39,132 bases of DNA from Planctomycetota bacterium (GTDB lineage Bacteria; Planctomycetota; UBA1135; UBA2386): NCBI GenBank assembly GCA_016794035.1, contig JAEUHS010000074.1:1-39132 (forward strand). The letters are read 5' to 3'. The notes beneath the pieces were generated by a model, which worked only from the letters and a program-made list of their open reading frames with translations, was not told the DNA's origin and searched no databases. Below are positions 28,406 to 37,844 of the stretch, one piece after another. Each line of letters begins with the position of its first letter. Position 1 is the stretch's first letter. Both the position numbers and the translations under genes were made by a program.

Positions 28406-28811
28406 CGCGGCTACGACGCCCCGCCGCGCCAGTCCCAGGCTCGGGGCGCCACGTTCTCGACGACCGCACCGTGGTCGTCGATCACTCGGCGCACCAGACG
28501 TTTTGCCACCATGCCGCGGACGCGGCGTCCAGGACCGGACTGCAGCGCCCGCCGCCGTAGCGATGGACCAGCGAGTCGGCGCGCGGAGCCCGTGAGTCTG
28601 CAGGTCATCCGCAAGCGGCGGTCGCCGCAACGTAGGCCAGCAAGGGGAGATGCAGCGCGCGTCTGGAAGAAGCCCCCCGTTGGCTCGGATGGCACTGGTG
28701 GCCTGCCGGGGCTGGTCCTGACGCGGGGCCTGGTTACGATCGCGGCGCGCACGGCTACTGGTGCCGATTCCGCCAACCGCCCGCACCCAAAGGAAGAAGG
28801 GAGAGTCCGCG
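28406..28811. other. Intergenic region upstream of the beta-propeller genes
   Basis: About 400 bp without a convincing gene. A minus-strand open frame here (28411-28821) has no recognisable motif. The region contains the TACGAT hexamer at 28735-28740 and a purine-rich ribosome binding site (28791-28803) ahead of the ATG at 28812. Confidence 0.5.
28735..28740 (+). promoter_or_regulatory. Possible -10 hexamer TACGAT for the beta-propeller operon
   Basis: TACGAT in a GGTTACGATCG context lies about 70 bp upstream of the ATG at 28812 and is identical to the candidate at 25897. Confidence 0.3.
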
Positions 28812-28814
28812 ATG

Positions 28815-28842
28815 CACTCACTCACTCACTCACTCACTCACT
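28815..28842. repeat. Tetranucleotide repeat (CACT)7 at the start of a secreted-protein gene
   Basis: Seven perfect CACT units follow the ATG at 28812-28814, which has a GGAAGAAGGGAG ribosome binding region upstream. With seven units the frame reads MHSLTHSLTHW and stops at 28845. With six (or nine) units it continues as HSLTGRRWVAILTTCLGV..., a normal signal peptide joined to the 28882 frame. The repeat length therefore decides whether the protein is made. Confidence 0.9.
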
Positions 28843-28881
28843 GGTAGGCGCTGGGTTGCGATCCTGACGACTTGCCTGGGC

Positions 28882-31260
28882 GTGATCACGAGCGCCGGGG
28901 TTGCAACTGGCCAGCGCCTGGTACGCTCGACCTACGATTGGGAGCAGCCGGTGAGCGGCAACTGGGGTGAGGTCTGGTCCGACGTGAAGACGCCAGGAGA
29001 CGGGCGGACCTACAGGGTTGGTACAACGCAGACCTCGCATACTGATGCGGGCGTTTTCGCCCTGATGTTCTCCGGGGTCGACACTGGGATGCTCAATGCG
29101 AATTTGGAGGGCCCACCCGGCATGCCCGACGCGGCGAACAAGATCGTCGTCGTGCTCCAGGCCACGGACATGTCGGGGACCATCCTCTGGCAGAGGTTCT
29201 TCCATGGCCGTGAGAGTCCGGGCAACCCCTTCGACGTCCCCTCGACGTACGGCCGCAGCATCGCAGTGCACCCCGCTGCAACGCCCCTAGAAACACGCAT
29301 CGCAGTCTGCGGCGAGACCTTCTGCTGGCGGCTACCACTGACACCTGACCGCACCCAGTTGGCGACGGGATCTGCCGGGTTCATCGCGGTCTACAACGGA
29401 AACGGACTGCTGCTCTGGACCAAGCTGTTCTACGGCCACGACGATGCGAGCACGGTCATCACCGATGTCGCCATCCACGCTGCCGTCAGCGGAGGGATCC
29501 CGGTCGACGTCGTGACGTACTGCGGACTCTCCGCCAATGGCGTCTTCTCAGGATCTGGCGCGCGACCGCTGGATCCGCTGCGTCCCTTCCCGCCACCGGG
29601 CCCGGTGGTCCCCGCTCCGTGCACCAACACCTATGCCGGCGGAGATGCTGTCAACCACCCGTCTGGCAATCCAGCCTTGGCGTCGAACCAATGGGATGGC
29701 ATCGTCGGACGCTTGCAGGTGCCTCACGGGGCTTCCCCTGGGGTGATTCCGACGCATCTCTGCCACTCGATCGTCGGTGGTTACCCGGACTGGGAGGGTC
29801 TGTTTGGCATCGCCGAGAAGAACGAAAACGAGTTCGCGGTGGTTGGGACCATTCAGGTGGCGGGCACCGCGATGCCGGACACGAGGTTTCCGCTCACGAG
29901 GCCGGAGTGGCGGGGAACACCGATCTGCATTGGTCCCGGTCCCGCGGGTGCGTTCGGCAGCCACGGCGTCATCGTGGAGTTCGATGCGAGCGCGGTAGCG
30001 CAAGGAGGCCCCTTGATCCTGAAGGGCTCGACCCTCATCGGCGGGGACGCGCTTGGCGTCAACACCGTGGCCCGCGACGTGCTCTGTCAGGGGGGCCTGT
30101 ACTACGTGGTCGGGTCCACGAACGGCGACGGCTTCGACATCAACCAGGTGGGTCCCACGGTGGCTCCCTCACCGGGTGAGTCGCATGGCTATGTCCTCGT
30201 GACAGGCGATACCAACGCCGAGTTCCTCAACGGGATGTACTTCGCCAACGTGGCGGTCGGCGTTGGGGGTTGGAACGAGTACCCGGACCACGTCGCGGTC
30301 TTCGGCTTGCTGCGCGAGGTGCTGCCCACATCACCCCCGTCCTTCGAGCACGATTTCGTCGTGGCCAGCCTCTTCCGCGACACGTGTGCTGGGGGCCAGG
30401 ATGCTCTGCTGCTCACGCTGCGCCAGCACCGCATCGTTGCACCAGGCAACCAGGTGGTCGACGCCATCGATCCCGACAATTCGACCGGAGCCGCAACCGG
30501 GTTCACGTCGGGACTCTATGCCCTCGGAACGGGACCCAACTGGGTGAACCCGTTTCCGCTCGGTGGACCGGGCGGTGGTGGCGTCAGCGTGGATGCCCGC
30601 GGCAACGTCACGATCGTCGGTTGTTCCGATTCCACGGGGTATCCGGTGTTCCCTCCGGTGCCGATGCCCGGAATGCCCAACCCAAACATCAGTCGCGATG
30701 CATCCGCGCTGATCAGCACCAACTCGATCGACGCGGTCACTTCGGTGATCGACCTGCTGCCCGACGGGGTCTTCCGTTCGGATGGTACCGGTGATCCCGC
30801 GCTGAACTGGGGCCCGACCGGCAACGGAGGCACGACACCGGCATGTGCGTTGTCGAGCTTCGGCAGCCTGATCGGAGTCACGCCGCCGGCGCTGAAGCGC
30901 ATCTTCCTCGACTTCGAAGGCGAGCCGTTGGCCGGCGGGTCGGTCGGCCTGCTGGTGGATCGTCCCCCGCCGACCTCGTCGGTGCTGGCGTCCATATGGC
31001 GTCTCGGTGCGCCGCTCCCGACCCCGTGGTACCAGTTTCCCCACGACGTCGAGATGTGGATCGACCCCCTTACGGATCCGCCGTTCGTCGCGGCGCTGCC
31101 GACCGGCGGTTCGACGCGCCAGGTGTTCACCGGGGTGCCGCAGGGCTTCAGCTACCTGGTGCAGTACCTCTGCCTACTCGCCACGCCCCTGGCGGGCACA
31201 CCCTGCGCTGGCACCGATCTGACCTGGGCAGCGAGCCCGGCGATGCTGTTCTCCCACTGA
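28882..31260 (+). CDS. Secreted beta-propeller (SBBP-like) protein, candidate phase-variable
   Basis: The open frame from GTG 28882 encodes 792 residues, but the true N-terminus is probably the ATG at 28812. Codons 28852-28908 in the 28882 frame encode a clear signal peptide (WVAILTTCLGVITSAGVATG), which lies outside a 28882 start except for its end. ATG 28812 is one repeat unit out of frame because of (CACT)7; with six units a protein of about 814 residues results. The body has propeller-like repeats of the SBBP kind (GGVSVDARGNVTIVGCSDSTGYPVFP, RDVLCQGGLYYVVGSTNGDGF). The last 120 residues form a beta-rich domain (KRIFLDFEGEPLAGGSVG, FTGVPQGFSYLVQ) typical of secreted planctomycete proteins. 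The RCC1-like gene follows 17 bp later. Probably cell-surface; function unknown. Confidence 0.75.
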   Translation: MITSAGVATGQRLVRSTYDWEQPVSGNWGEVWSDVKTPGDGRTYRVGTTQTSHTDAGVFALMFSGVDTGMLNANLEGPPGMPDAANKIVVVLQATDMSGTILWQRFFHGRESPGNPFDVPSTYGRSIAVHPAATPLETRIAVCGETFCWRLPLTPDRTQLATGSAGFIAVYNGNGLLLWTKLFYGHDDASTVITDVAIHAAVSGGIPVDVVTYCGLSANGVFSGSGARPLDPLRPFPPPGPVVPAPCTNTYAGGDAVNHPSGNPALASNQWDGIVGRLQVPHGASPGVIPTHLCHSIVGGYPDWEGLFGIAEKNENEFAVVGTIQVAGTAMPDTRFPLTRPEWRGTPICIGPGPAGAFGSHGVIVEFDASAVAQGGPLILKGSTLIGGDALGVNTVARDVLCQGGLYYVVGSTNGDGFDINQVGPTVAPSPGESHGYVLVTGDTNAEFLNGMYFANVAVGVGGWNEYPDHVAVFGLLREVLPTSPPSFEHDFVVASLFRDTCAGGQDALLLTLRQHRIVAPGNQVVDAIDPDNSTGAATGFTSGLYALGTGPNWVNPFPLGGPGGGGVSVDARGNVTIVGCSDSTGYPVFPPVPMPGMPNPNISRDASALISTNSIDAVTSVIDLLPDGVFRSDGTGDPALNWGPTGNGGTTPACALSSFGSLIGVTPPALKRIFLDFEGEPLAGGSVGLLVDRPPPTSSVLASIWRLGAPLPTPWYQFPHDVEMWIDPLTDPPFVAALPTGGSTRQVFTGVPQGFSYLVQYLCLLATPLAGTPCAGTDLTWAASPAMLFSH

Positions 31261-31277
31261 CCATGGAGGGAGAGACC

Positions 31278-33491
31278 ATGCACCCTCACAACGTCGAATC
31301 ACCGCCAGCGCCGGGCCTTCGTCAGACGCTCCGCGCGGCATGCCGCATAGCCTTCTGTCTTGGGGTGACCGCCCTTACTGGTGCTGCTCAGTCGACCGTC
31401 CGTGGTTGGAATACCGTGCGATTCGACACGGCTGTGACCGAAGGCGCCGTTGCGCAGGTGGCCGCTGGCGGCGATGTCACGATGGTGCGGCTGCAGGACG
31501 GTCGTGTCTTTGCAACTGGAAGGACCTACGACTTCCCCAGCGACGTTCCGCTGCTCCCCCCCGGCATGCGCTACGTATCGGTCTCAGTGCGAACGATGGC
31601 GGTTGCGCTACGTAGTGATGGGCAGATCGTTCACTGGGGCAATTGGGCTCCGACGACTTCGCCACCGGTAGTTGCCCCGGGGCTTCGATGGCTGCAGGTC
31701 GAGGCCGGGGGTGACTTTGCGGCCGCGCTACGCAGCGACGGCGTCCTGGTGGCATGGGGTGACAACTTCGCGGGGCAGCTGAACGTGCCCGCCCTTCCCG
31801 CGGGTCTCGAGTATGTGAGTGTCTCTTTGGGCGCGAAGTTTGGAATCGCGATGGTGTCCGATGGCTCCATGCGAGCCTGGGGCAACAACGGGGTTGGCCA
31901 GACGACCTTGCCGCCCATCCCTGCCGGATGCACCGTGCAGCGCATTGCCACGGGCGGCGTGCACGGCCTTGCCCTTCTCTCCGATGGAAGCGTCCTTGCC
32001 TGGGGAGACAACACCTACGGTCAGCTCAACGTCCCGGTCCTGCCACCTGGCGTTGTCTACACGGAGATCCATGGCGGTGCCTGGCACAGTCTCGCCCTGC
32101 GCAGCGACGGGCAGATCGTGGGATGGGGGTACAACGGGCTCGGACAATGCGATCCCCAAGTGCCGCCCGCCGGAATGACGTGGACCCAGTTCGCGGGGGG
32201 CATCAACCACTCTGTGGCGCTCCGGTCCGATGGAGTCCTGGTGGTCTGGGGTCTCGACACGGCGTTCCATGCTGGCCTGCCGAGCCTCGGACGTGGCCTG
32301 CGCCATCAGCAGGTCGCCACGGGCGGTTGGCACGCGGTCAGCTTGCTCTCCGATGGCACCCTCCAGACCTTTGGCACGCAGGCGTACGGATTGAACGTCA
32401 CTCCGCTCCTGCCACTCGGGCTGACCTACACGAAGGCCTGGGCATCGCTCGCAAACACGCTCGCGCTGCGTTCGGACGGCCAACTGATCGCCATCGGCAA
32501 CAACAGCTGGGGACAGGCGACGGTTCCCCCCTTGCCGGTGGGACTCGCCTACGTCGCGGCGGCGGCCGGCTCGGGGCACGCGGTCGGCATCCGGTCTGAT
32601 GGCACCGCGGTCGCCTGGGGCAGCAACGGCTGGGGCCAGTGCAACGTGCCGCCGCTGCCGCCCAATGTGCGGTACATCCAGGCCGCCGCGAGCGATGCGA
32701 ACACCCTGTTGCTGCGGTCCGATGGCCAGGTGGTGGGGTTCGGCGACAGTTCCTACAGTCTGAACAACATCCCGCCGTTGCCCGCCGGCGTCACCTACAC
32801 CGCCGTCGCCGTGGCGCGCTACCGTGCCGCGGCCCTGCGGTCCGACGGCACGTGTGTCGAGTGGGGATCCATCGGTAGCGGCACCCTCCCGCAGCCGCCC
32901 CTGCCGCCGGGTGTGCACTACGTCGAGTTGGTGAGCGGCTACGAACACCTCGCGGCGCGTCGCTCGGATGGCGAGGTCGTGGAGTGGGCGGCACATCAGT
33001 ACGGGCCGCCCGACGTGCCCCCGCTGCGGCGCAGCGAGTCCTACCTGTCGATCGCAGCTGGCAAGCACACGACGGTGGGCATCGTCGGCAGGAAGAGCTC
33101 CTACACCACGTTCGCAGCCGGCTGTGCGGGCTCCGCGCCGGCGGCGACCCTCGTGCCGCGCGAAACGCCGCAGATCGGCAAGACCCTGACGGTGCAGGTC
33201 GATCACCTTCCCTCGAACGTGGCCGTGCTGGTGTTCGGGTGGCAGCGCGTGTCGCCCGGGATTCCGTTGGCGTTCGCCGGCATGCCGGGGTGCGAGGCTC
33301 ACGTCTCGTTCGACAGCAGCGTGCCGTTGTCCGGGACCGGGGGGCGCGCGCTGTTCGAGTGGAACATTCCGTACAAGCCGAGCCTGATCGGGCTGCACTT
33401 CCACAACCAAGCGGTCGTGCTCGACATGGCGGCAGGCAACGCGGCGGGTCTGGTGCTGTCCGACGCGGCGGCAGCCATCGTGGGCGGATAG
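31278..33491 (+). CDS. Secreted RCC1-like beta-propeller protein
   Basis: A 737-residue exported protein. A signal peptide with a long n-region ends at LTGAAQ. Thirteen RCC1-like repeats of about 41 residues follow (pattern [24 protein letters not shown]), plus a partial fourteenth, enough for two seven-bladed propellers. The last 125 residues start [16 protein letters not shown] and have [11 protein letters not shown], a Cys-containing C-terminal module I recognise from secreted planctomycete proteins and which may be a sorting or attachment domain. ATG 31278 is preferred because GGAGGGAGAG (31265-31274) lies just upstream; ATG 31263 falls before that site. It probably shares a transcript with the phase-variable gene. 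Ligand unknown. Confidence 0.85.
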   Translation: MHPHNVESPPAPGLRQTLRAACRIAFCLGVTALTGAAQSTVRGWNTVRFDTAVTEGAVAQVAAGGDVTMVRLQDGRVFATGRTYDFPSDVPLLPPGMRYVSVSVRTMAVALRSDGQIVHWGNWAPTTSPPVVAPGLRWLQVEAGGDFAAALRSDGVLVAWGDNFAGQLNVPALPAGLEYVSVSLGAKFGIAMVSDGSMRAWGNNGVGQTTLPPIPAGCTVQRIATGGVHGLALLSDGSVLAWGDNTYGQLNVPVLPPGVVYTEIHGGAWHSLALRSDGQIVGWGYNGLGQCDPQVPPAGMTWTQFAGGINHSVALRSDGVLVVWGLDTAFHAGLPSLGRGLRHQQVATGGWHAVSLLSDGTLQTFGTQAYGLNVTPLLPLGLTYTKAWASLANTLALRSDGQLIAIGNNSWGQATVPPLPVGLAYVAAAAGSGHAVGIRSDGTAVAWGSNGWGQCNVPPLPPNVRYIQAAASDANTLLLRSDGQVVGFGDSSYSLNNIPPLPAGVTYTAVAVARYRAAALRSDGTCVEWGSIGSGTLPQPPLPPGVHYVELVSGYEHLAARRSDGEVVEWAAHQYGPPDVPPLRRSESYLSIAAGKHTTVGIVGRKSSYTTFAAGCAGSAPAATLVPRETPQIGKTLTVQVDHLPSNVAVLVFGWQRVSPGIPLAFAGMPGCEAHVSFDSSVPLSGTGGRALFEWNIPYKPSLIGLHFHNQAVVLDMAAGNAAGLVLSDAAAAIVGG

Positions 33492-33716
<225 letters not shown>

Positions 33717-34247
33717 CTACGACGGCTCGCGCCCGTCCGCGCGCAGGGCGCAGTCGGCCACGTCGAACAGCGCCTGCAACAGCGCCGCGACGACGACGAT
33801 CACCAGCACCTGCCACGCGAACGAGCCGAGTCCCATCACGATGGTGAGGACGTCGGTGTTGCGGCCGATCGCGAGCAGCCCGAGCAGCATCGTCAGGAAC
33901 GCGACCGCGATGCCGAGCAGCGCCGCGAGGGCGATCAGCGAGCGCGGCAGCGCATACGCGCTCTGGCGCCGCACTGCCTGGCGCCGCCGGTGGGCGAGTT
34001 CGCTCGGGCTCGGCGGCGGCGGCGGCGGTTGGGGTGGTTGCGGCGGTCGCGGCAGACCGAGCACGTCGGTGACCGGACGCCAGTTGGGCGACGCCCGCAG
34101 CGCCGTCTCGTCCTGCCCGCCGTCGGGCAACACGTAGCTGTCGTCCGGGAACGTCTTCGCTTCGAGCGCGGCGCGCAACTCGGCGACGCGGTACGGTCCG
34201 AGCAGCCCCCGCAGCGACGGGTGGCGCAGCCAGTAGCGTTCTTCCAT
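33717..34247 (-). CDS. GYF-like domain membrane protein
   Basis: A 176-residue protein. The N-terminal 65 residues (RYWLRHPSLRGLLGPYRVAELRAAL...DDSYVLPDG) resemble the GYF_2 domain found at the N-terminus of many bacterial membrane proteins, with the typical GP-x-R-V-x-EL pattern. A proline-rich linker (about 70-83) leads to two predicted membrane helices (LIALAALLGIAVAFLTMLLGLLA and WQVLVIVVVAALLQALF). No enzyme motif. A TATGTT hexamer lies 7 bp before its ATG. Possibly a scaffold whose cytoplasmic head binds proline-rich partners; this is inference. Confidence 0.7.
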   Translation of the reverse strand: MEERYWLRHPSLRGLLGPYRVAELRAALEAKTFPDDSYVLPDGGQDETALRASPNWRPVTDVLGLPRPPQPPQPPPPPPSPSELAHRRRQAVRRQSAYALPRSLIALAALLGIAVAFLTMLLGLLAIGRNTDVLTIVMGLGSFAWQVLVIVVVAALLQALFDVADCALRADGREPS

Positions 34248-34253
34248 GGCGGC

Positions 34254-34259
34254 AACATA
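34254..34259 (-). promoter_or_regulatory. -10 hexamer TATGTT giving a leaderless start
   Basis: On the minus strand TATGTT ends 6 bp before the ATG at 34247, so initiation at the usual distance would fall on the start codon itself. No ribosome binding site is present, which agrees with leaderless translation. Confidence 0.35.
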
Positions 34260-34289
34260 GCCGGGCGCCGCGACGTCACGGACTGCCCG

Positions 34290-34766
34290 TCACGGCGTGC
34301 CGAGCAGTTCGTCGAGCAGGACCGCGTCGAGCGTGTCGTGGGCCTCGAGGACATCGGCGAGGCGGCAGAGCAGTTCCCAGGCGGCGGCGTCGGCGAACTG
34401 CTGGTGGACCTCGCGCAGCCACCGCGTCAGCAGCGCCGCGGGGTTCCGCGCGCCCGCTTCGGCGGCGAGTGCGGCCCGCACCTCTTCCCAGTCGTCGTGC
34501 CAGGCGCTGAGCGCCTCGAGCAACGCCACGTCGCCGCGCCACCGCGCCTCGGCGACGGGGCCCGCGAGCGCGACCAGCGCCGAACACCGCCGCCGCTCCG
34601 CGACGCTGTGGCCGTGCCATTCGACCGTGGTGCGCCCGATCTCGCCGTCGTCGTCGACCTCGAGCGTGACCTGCACGACGCGGCCGCCGAGCAGGTGCGC
34701 CATCAGCGCGTGGCCGGCCTCGTGGTAGGCGGCGGTGGTCGGGTCCAGGTCGTGCGGGGACGGCAT
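34290..34766 (-). CDS. Stand-alone M41 (FtsH)-like peptidase domain
   Basis: A 158-residue protein with the FtsH-type zinc site TAAYHEAGHALMAHLLGGRV (HEAGH at residues 15-19). ALAGPVAEARWRG occupies the position of the FtsH GGRxAEE stretch. WHDDWEEVRAAL may supply the third acidic zinc ligand, as in the SNDLxxAT segment of FtsH. The AAA+ ATPase domain and membrane helices of FtsH are absent. It is 17 bp downstream of the K+ channel gene on the same strand, suggesting co-expression. It may be a small ATP-independent protease or an inactive binding protein; substrate unknown. Confidence 0.75.
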   Translation of the reverse strand: MPSPHDLDPTTAAYHEAGHALMAHLLGGRVVQVTLEVDDDGEIGRTTVEWHGHSVAERRRCSALVALAGPVAEARWRGDVALLEALSAWHDDWEEVRAALAAEAGARNPAALLTRWLREVHQQFADAAAWELLCRLADVLEAHDTLDAVLLDELLGTP

Positions 34767-34783
34767 CGCCGGCTCGCGCGCGA

Positions 34784-35773
34784 TCAGTTCTCGACCATCG
34801 CCTGGCGCAGCAGCTCCTGGATCGCCGGCATCTTGCCGACGACCAGCAGGAAGTCGCCGAGCGCGAGCAGTTGGCCGGGGTCGGGCGGCACGACCAGTTC
34901 GCCGGTGCCGTGCCGCACGCCGACGACGATCACGCCGCGCTCGCGCAGCCCCGAGGCCTGCAGGGTCTTGCCGCAGTACGGCGCCGAGGCCACGACCTGC
35001 ACCTCGGCGAGGTCGAGCGCCTTGTTCTGTCCGCTGATGACCTCGAGGAAGTTCTCGACGTGCGGATTGGCGAGCAGCTGCGCCATCTTGACGGCGCCCG
35101 CGGTGTAGACGCTGATCACCTTGTCGGCGCCGGCGCGCCGCAGCTTCTCGGCGTCGCGGTCGGTCGTCGCGCGCGACAGGATGCGCAGGTCACGGCGCGC
35201 GAGGCGCGCGGTCAGCACGACGTAGAGGTTGGCGGCGTCGCTGGGCAGCGTGCAGGCGATGCCGGTCGCGCGCGCCAGTCCCGCCCGCTGCAGCACGTCG
35301 TCTTCGGTCGCGTCGCCGACCACGTGGTTCCACTGCCGCGCGCGACACACCTCGATGCCGGGACCGTCCAGTTCGACGATGACGAACGGCATGCCGCGCG
35401 CGGCCATCTCCTCGGCCAGCCGTTGGCCGAAGCGGCCGCACCCGCAGATGATGTAGTGCTCGCGCAGCGAGTCGATCTTGGCCTGCATCTTTCGTTTCCC
35501 CAGCCAGTTGCCGAGCTCGGCGCGCACCACGCGTTCGCCGATCATGACGACACCGAACATGAACACCCCGATGCCGACGATCAGGTAGATCATCGTGAAG
35601 GCCCGCCCCGCGGTGCTCAGCGGGTGGACCTCGTTGTAGCCGACGGTCGTCAGCGTGATCACGGCCATGTAGAGCGCGTCGAACACGCTCCAGCCTTCGA
35701 CCCACATGAAGCCGAGCGTGCCGACCACGGTCAGTGCCAGCAGCGCGCCCAGTACCCGACGGATCTCGGCCAT
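34784..35773 (-). CDS. Potassium channel with TrkA (RCK) regulatory domains
   Basis: A 329-residue two-helix K+ channel of the MthK/TrkA-linked kind. TM1 (about 7-26), the pore loop FDALYMAVITLTTVGYNE (filter T43-V-G-Y46) and TM2 (about 57-79) are followed by a TrkA-N Rossmann domain with GCGRFG near 111-116 and GDATEDDVLQRAG, then a TrkA-C domain to the end. The filter is followed by Asn-Glu where most K+ channels have Gly-Asp. NAD, ATP or divalent ions probably gate it through the cytoplasmic ring. It lies 51 bp downstream of the GT-C/TPR gene and directly upstream of the M41-like gene. Confidence 0.93.
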   Translation of the reverse strand: MAEIRRVLGALLALTVVGTLGFMWVEGWSVFDALYMAVITLTTVGYNEVHPLSTAGRAFTMIYLIVGIGVFMFGVVMIGERVVRAELGNWLGKRKMQAKIDSLREHYIICGCGRFGQRLAEEMAARGMPFVIVELDGPGIEVCRARQWNHVVGDATEDDVLQRAGLARATGIACTLPSDAANLYVVLTARLARRDLRILSRATTDRDAEKLRRAGADKVISVYTAGAVKMAQLLANPHVENFLEVISGQNKALDLAEVQVVASAPYCGKTLQASGLRERGVIVVGVRHGTGELVVPPDPGQLLALGDFLLVVGKMPAIQELLRQAMVEN

Positions 35774-35824
35774 GTGATGGGCGGATCTTGGCGGCGCGGC
35801 TGCCGGGCGTCCACTCGCGTCGGG

Positions 35825-37831
35825 TCAGCGCGGCGATTGCTGCAGCGCCCGCTGCATCGACGCGGCGCGCTGGTTCGCCGGTTCGAGGGCCAGGATCTGC
35901 CGCAGCAGGTCGGCGGCGAAGGTGCGCTCGCCGCTGCGCGCCGCGATGGTGGCGAGCTGCAGCCGCAGGTCGACGTCCTGCGAACGCGCGTGCAGCACCG
36001 GCTCGGCGATCGCCGCGATCTCCTCGGCCCGTGCCAGCCGTTCGAGCAGCGCCGCGCGCAGCAGCAGCGCCGGCACGTCGCCGGGCCGCCGCTCCATCAC
36101 GCGGCGACAGCAGCGCTCGGCCTCCTCGACCTGGCCGCGCACCGCCTGCAGGTGCGCGAGCGCACGCCAGAACTCGGCCTCGTCCGGCAGCCCCGGGGCG
36201 CCACGCAGGAACGCGGCCTCGGCCTCGGCGAGCCGCGGGTCGTCGGGCCGGCCACCCTCGGCCGCGTGGGCGGCGGCGAGGCAGATGCCGAGCACGGTCG
36301 CTGCCTTGGGGCCCGTGTCGAGCTGCACCAGGCGCCGCGCCACCGCGACGGCCGCCGCCGCGCGGCCACGCTCCACCAGCGACAGCGCGTACAGCACGAC
36401 GCAGTTGGTGCTCATGTCCTCGCATGCCATCGCCCGGTCGAGCAGCGCGTGGCTCGCCTCGAACCGGCCGGCCTGCCGCAGCGTGGCCGCGTGGCTGCCG
36501 AGGATGCGGGCGGCCGCGGGGGAGCGGTTGTCGGGATCGAGCTTGTCGATCGCATCGGCCCACAGCGACGCATCGCTGCGGTAGACGAGCACGCGTTGTC
36601 GCGTCACCGAACCGAGTCCGAGCACGATGAGCGCCGCACCGATGGCCGCGAGCCACGGCGCGCGGTGGCCCGCCGCCCGCCGCAGCGCGCCGAAGCCGGC
36701 GACCAGCGCGACCACGAGCGGAAACAGCATCGGCAGATAGGCGCGCCGTTCCGCGACCAGTTCGGTCACGATCGGCATCACGGTCGACGTCGGCGCGAGC
36801 AACAGGAAGAACAGCGCGCCGAGCCAGCCCCACCACGGTCGCCGGCGCCAGCAGGCGATGGTCGCGACCAGCACGGCGAGCACCAGCAGGCCCGGCGCGA
36901 CGGCCGGACCCAGGTCGCGCACGATGCGCCAGTCGTAGGCGCCGCGCAGGCCCTGCGGCCACAGCGACAGGCGCAGGTAGTGCACGACCACCGGCGCCTC
37001 GGTCAGCAGCCATTGCCACGCCGTGACCGGGGCCTGGGTCGAGTAACCGACGGTGAGGTTCGCCGGTCCGAGCGCGACGCACGCGGCGAGCACGGACCAC
37101 GTCAGCGCCAGGATGCCGTAGCGCAGCGCGTTCGTGCGCAGCTCGCGCCAGGTCGGCACCAGGAACGCGCGTTCGAACAGCACCACGACGACCGGGCCGA
37201 GCACCATCTCCTCCTTGCTCGCCATGCCGCACGCGAGCGCCAGCCACACCAGCACGTGCCACGGCAGTGGGCGTCTGGCGCCGTGAGCTCGCGACGTCGC
37301 GTAGAGGGCGAGCAACAGGAAGCCCGAGAACAACAGCGTCGATCGCTGCGTCGCGTAGGCGACGGCGTCGACACCCAGCGGGTGGCAGACCCAGATCGCG
37401 GCGATCGCGGTCGGCAACCAGGTCGCGCCGGCCGCGCCGCGGCGCGAGACCAGGTTCGGCGCCTGCAAGGCGCGCCGCGCCACGAGCAGCAGCAGCAGCG
37501 CGTTGCCGAGGTGCAACAGCAGGTTGCCCAAGTGCGGACCGCGCGGACCTTCGCCGTGGACGGCGAAGTCGAGCACCAGCGACAGGCACGCGAGCGGCCG
37601 GTTGGCGAGCGACTGGTAATCGCCGAAGGCGGCCCGCCACCAGTCGCCCGCGCGCAGCGCCGCGTTCTCGGCGATCGCGCCGTGGTCGTCGAACACGAAC
37701 TCGCCGCGCCAGACACCCCAGTAGGCCCAGATGCCGATGGCCGTGACCAGCACGAACGGCAGCGCGGCCGGCCACGGACGCCGGCGCGGCGGGGGCAGGC
37801 TCGGCGCAGGTGTCTCGGTGGCGCGGGTCAT
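35825..37831 (-). CDS. TMTC-like GT-C membrane protein with TPR repeats (paralogue)
   Basis: A 668-residue protein closely related along its length to the one at 12502-14499. The first loop has EFVFDDHGAIAENAALRAG with the acidic pair, then [15 protein letters not shown] and HLGNLLLHLGN. AYATQRSTLLFSGFLLLALY and MASKEEMVLGPVVVVLFERAF are shared landmarks, as are PVTAWQWL and VTELVAERRAYLPML. About ten membrane helices precede C-terminal TPRs (LAHLQAVRGQVEEAERCCRRVMERRPGD). It begins 13 bp after the stop of the ABC-F gene, so it is likely in the same operon. Probable extracytoplasmic glycosyltransferase using a lipid-linked sugar; acceptor unknown. Confidence 0.8.
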   Translation of the reverse strand: MTRATETPAPSLPPPRRRPWPAALPFVLVTAIGIWAYWGVWRGEFVFDDHGAIAENAALRAGDWWRAAFGDYQSLANRPLACLSLVLDFAVHGEGPRGPHLGNLLLHLGNALLLLLVARRALQAPNLVSRRGAAGATWLPTAIAAIWVCHPLGVDAVAYATQRSTLLFSGFLLLALYATSRAHGARRPLPWHVLVWLALACGMASKEEMVLGPVVVVLFERAFLVPTWRELRTNALRYGILALTWSVLAACVALGPANLTVGYSTQAPVTAWQWLLTEAPVVVHYLRLSLWPQGLRGAYDWRIVRDLGPAVAPGLLVLAVLVATIACWRRRPWWGWLGALFFLLLAPTSTVMPIVTELVAERRAYLPMLFPLVVALVAGFGALRRAAGHRAPWLAAIGAALIVLGLGSVTRQRVLVYRSDASLWADAIDKLDPDNRSPAAARILGSHAATLRQAGRFEASHALLDRAMACEDMSTNCVVLYALSLVERGRAAAAVAVARRLVQLDTGPKAATVLGICLAAAHAAEGGRPDDPRLAEAEAAFLRGAPGLPDEAEFWRALAHLQAVRGQVEEAERCCRRVMERRPGDVPALLLRAALLERLARAEEIAAIAEPVLHARSQDVDLRLQLATIAARSGERTFAADLLRQILALEPANQRAASMQRALQQSPR

Positions 37832-37844
37832 CGATGCACGCAGG

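Noticed and set aside
28411..28821. Minus-strand frame of 136 codons between pip and the beta-propeller gene
   Set aside because: No recognisable motif, no ribosome binding site, and it overlaps the promoter and repeat region of the plus-strand gene. A decayed fragment cannot be excluded.
28815..28842. CRISPR or other spaced repeat array
   Set aside because: The only tandem repeat of note is the uninterrupted CACT tract; there are no spacers or cas genes in the window.
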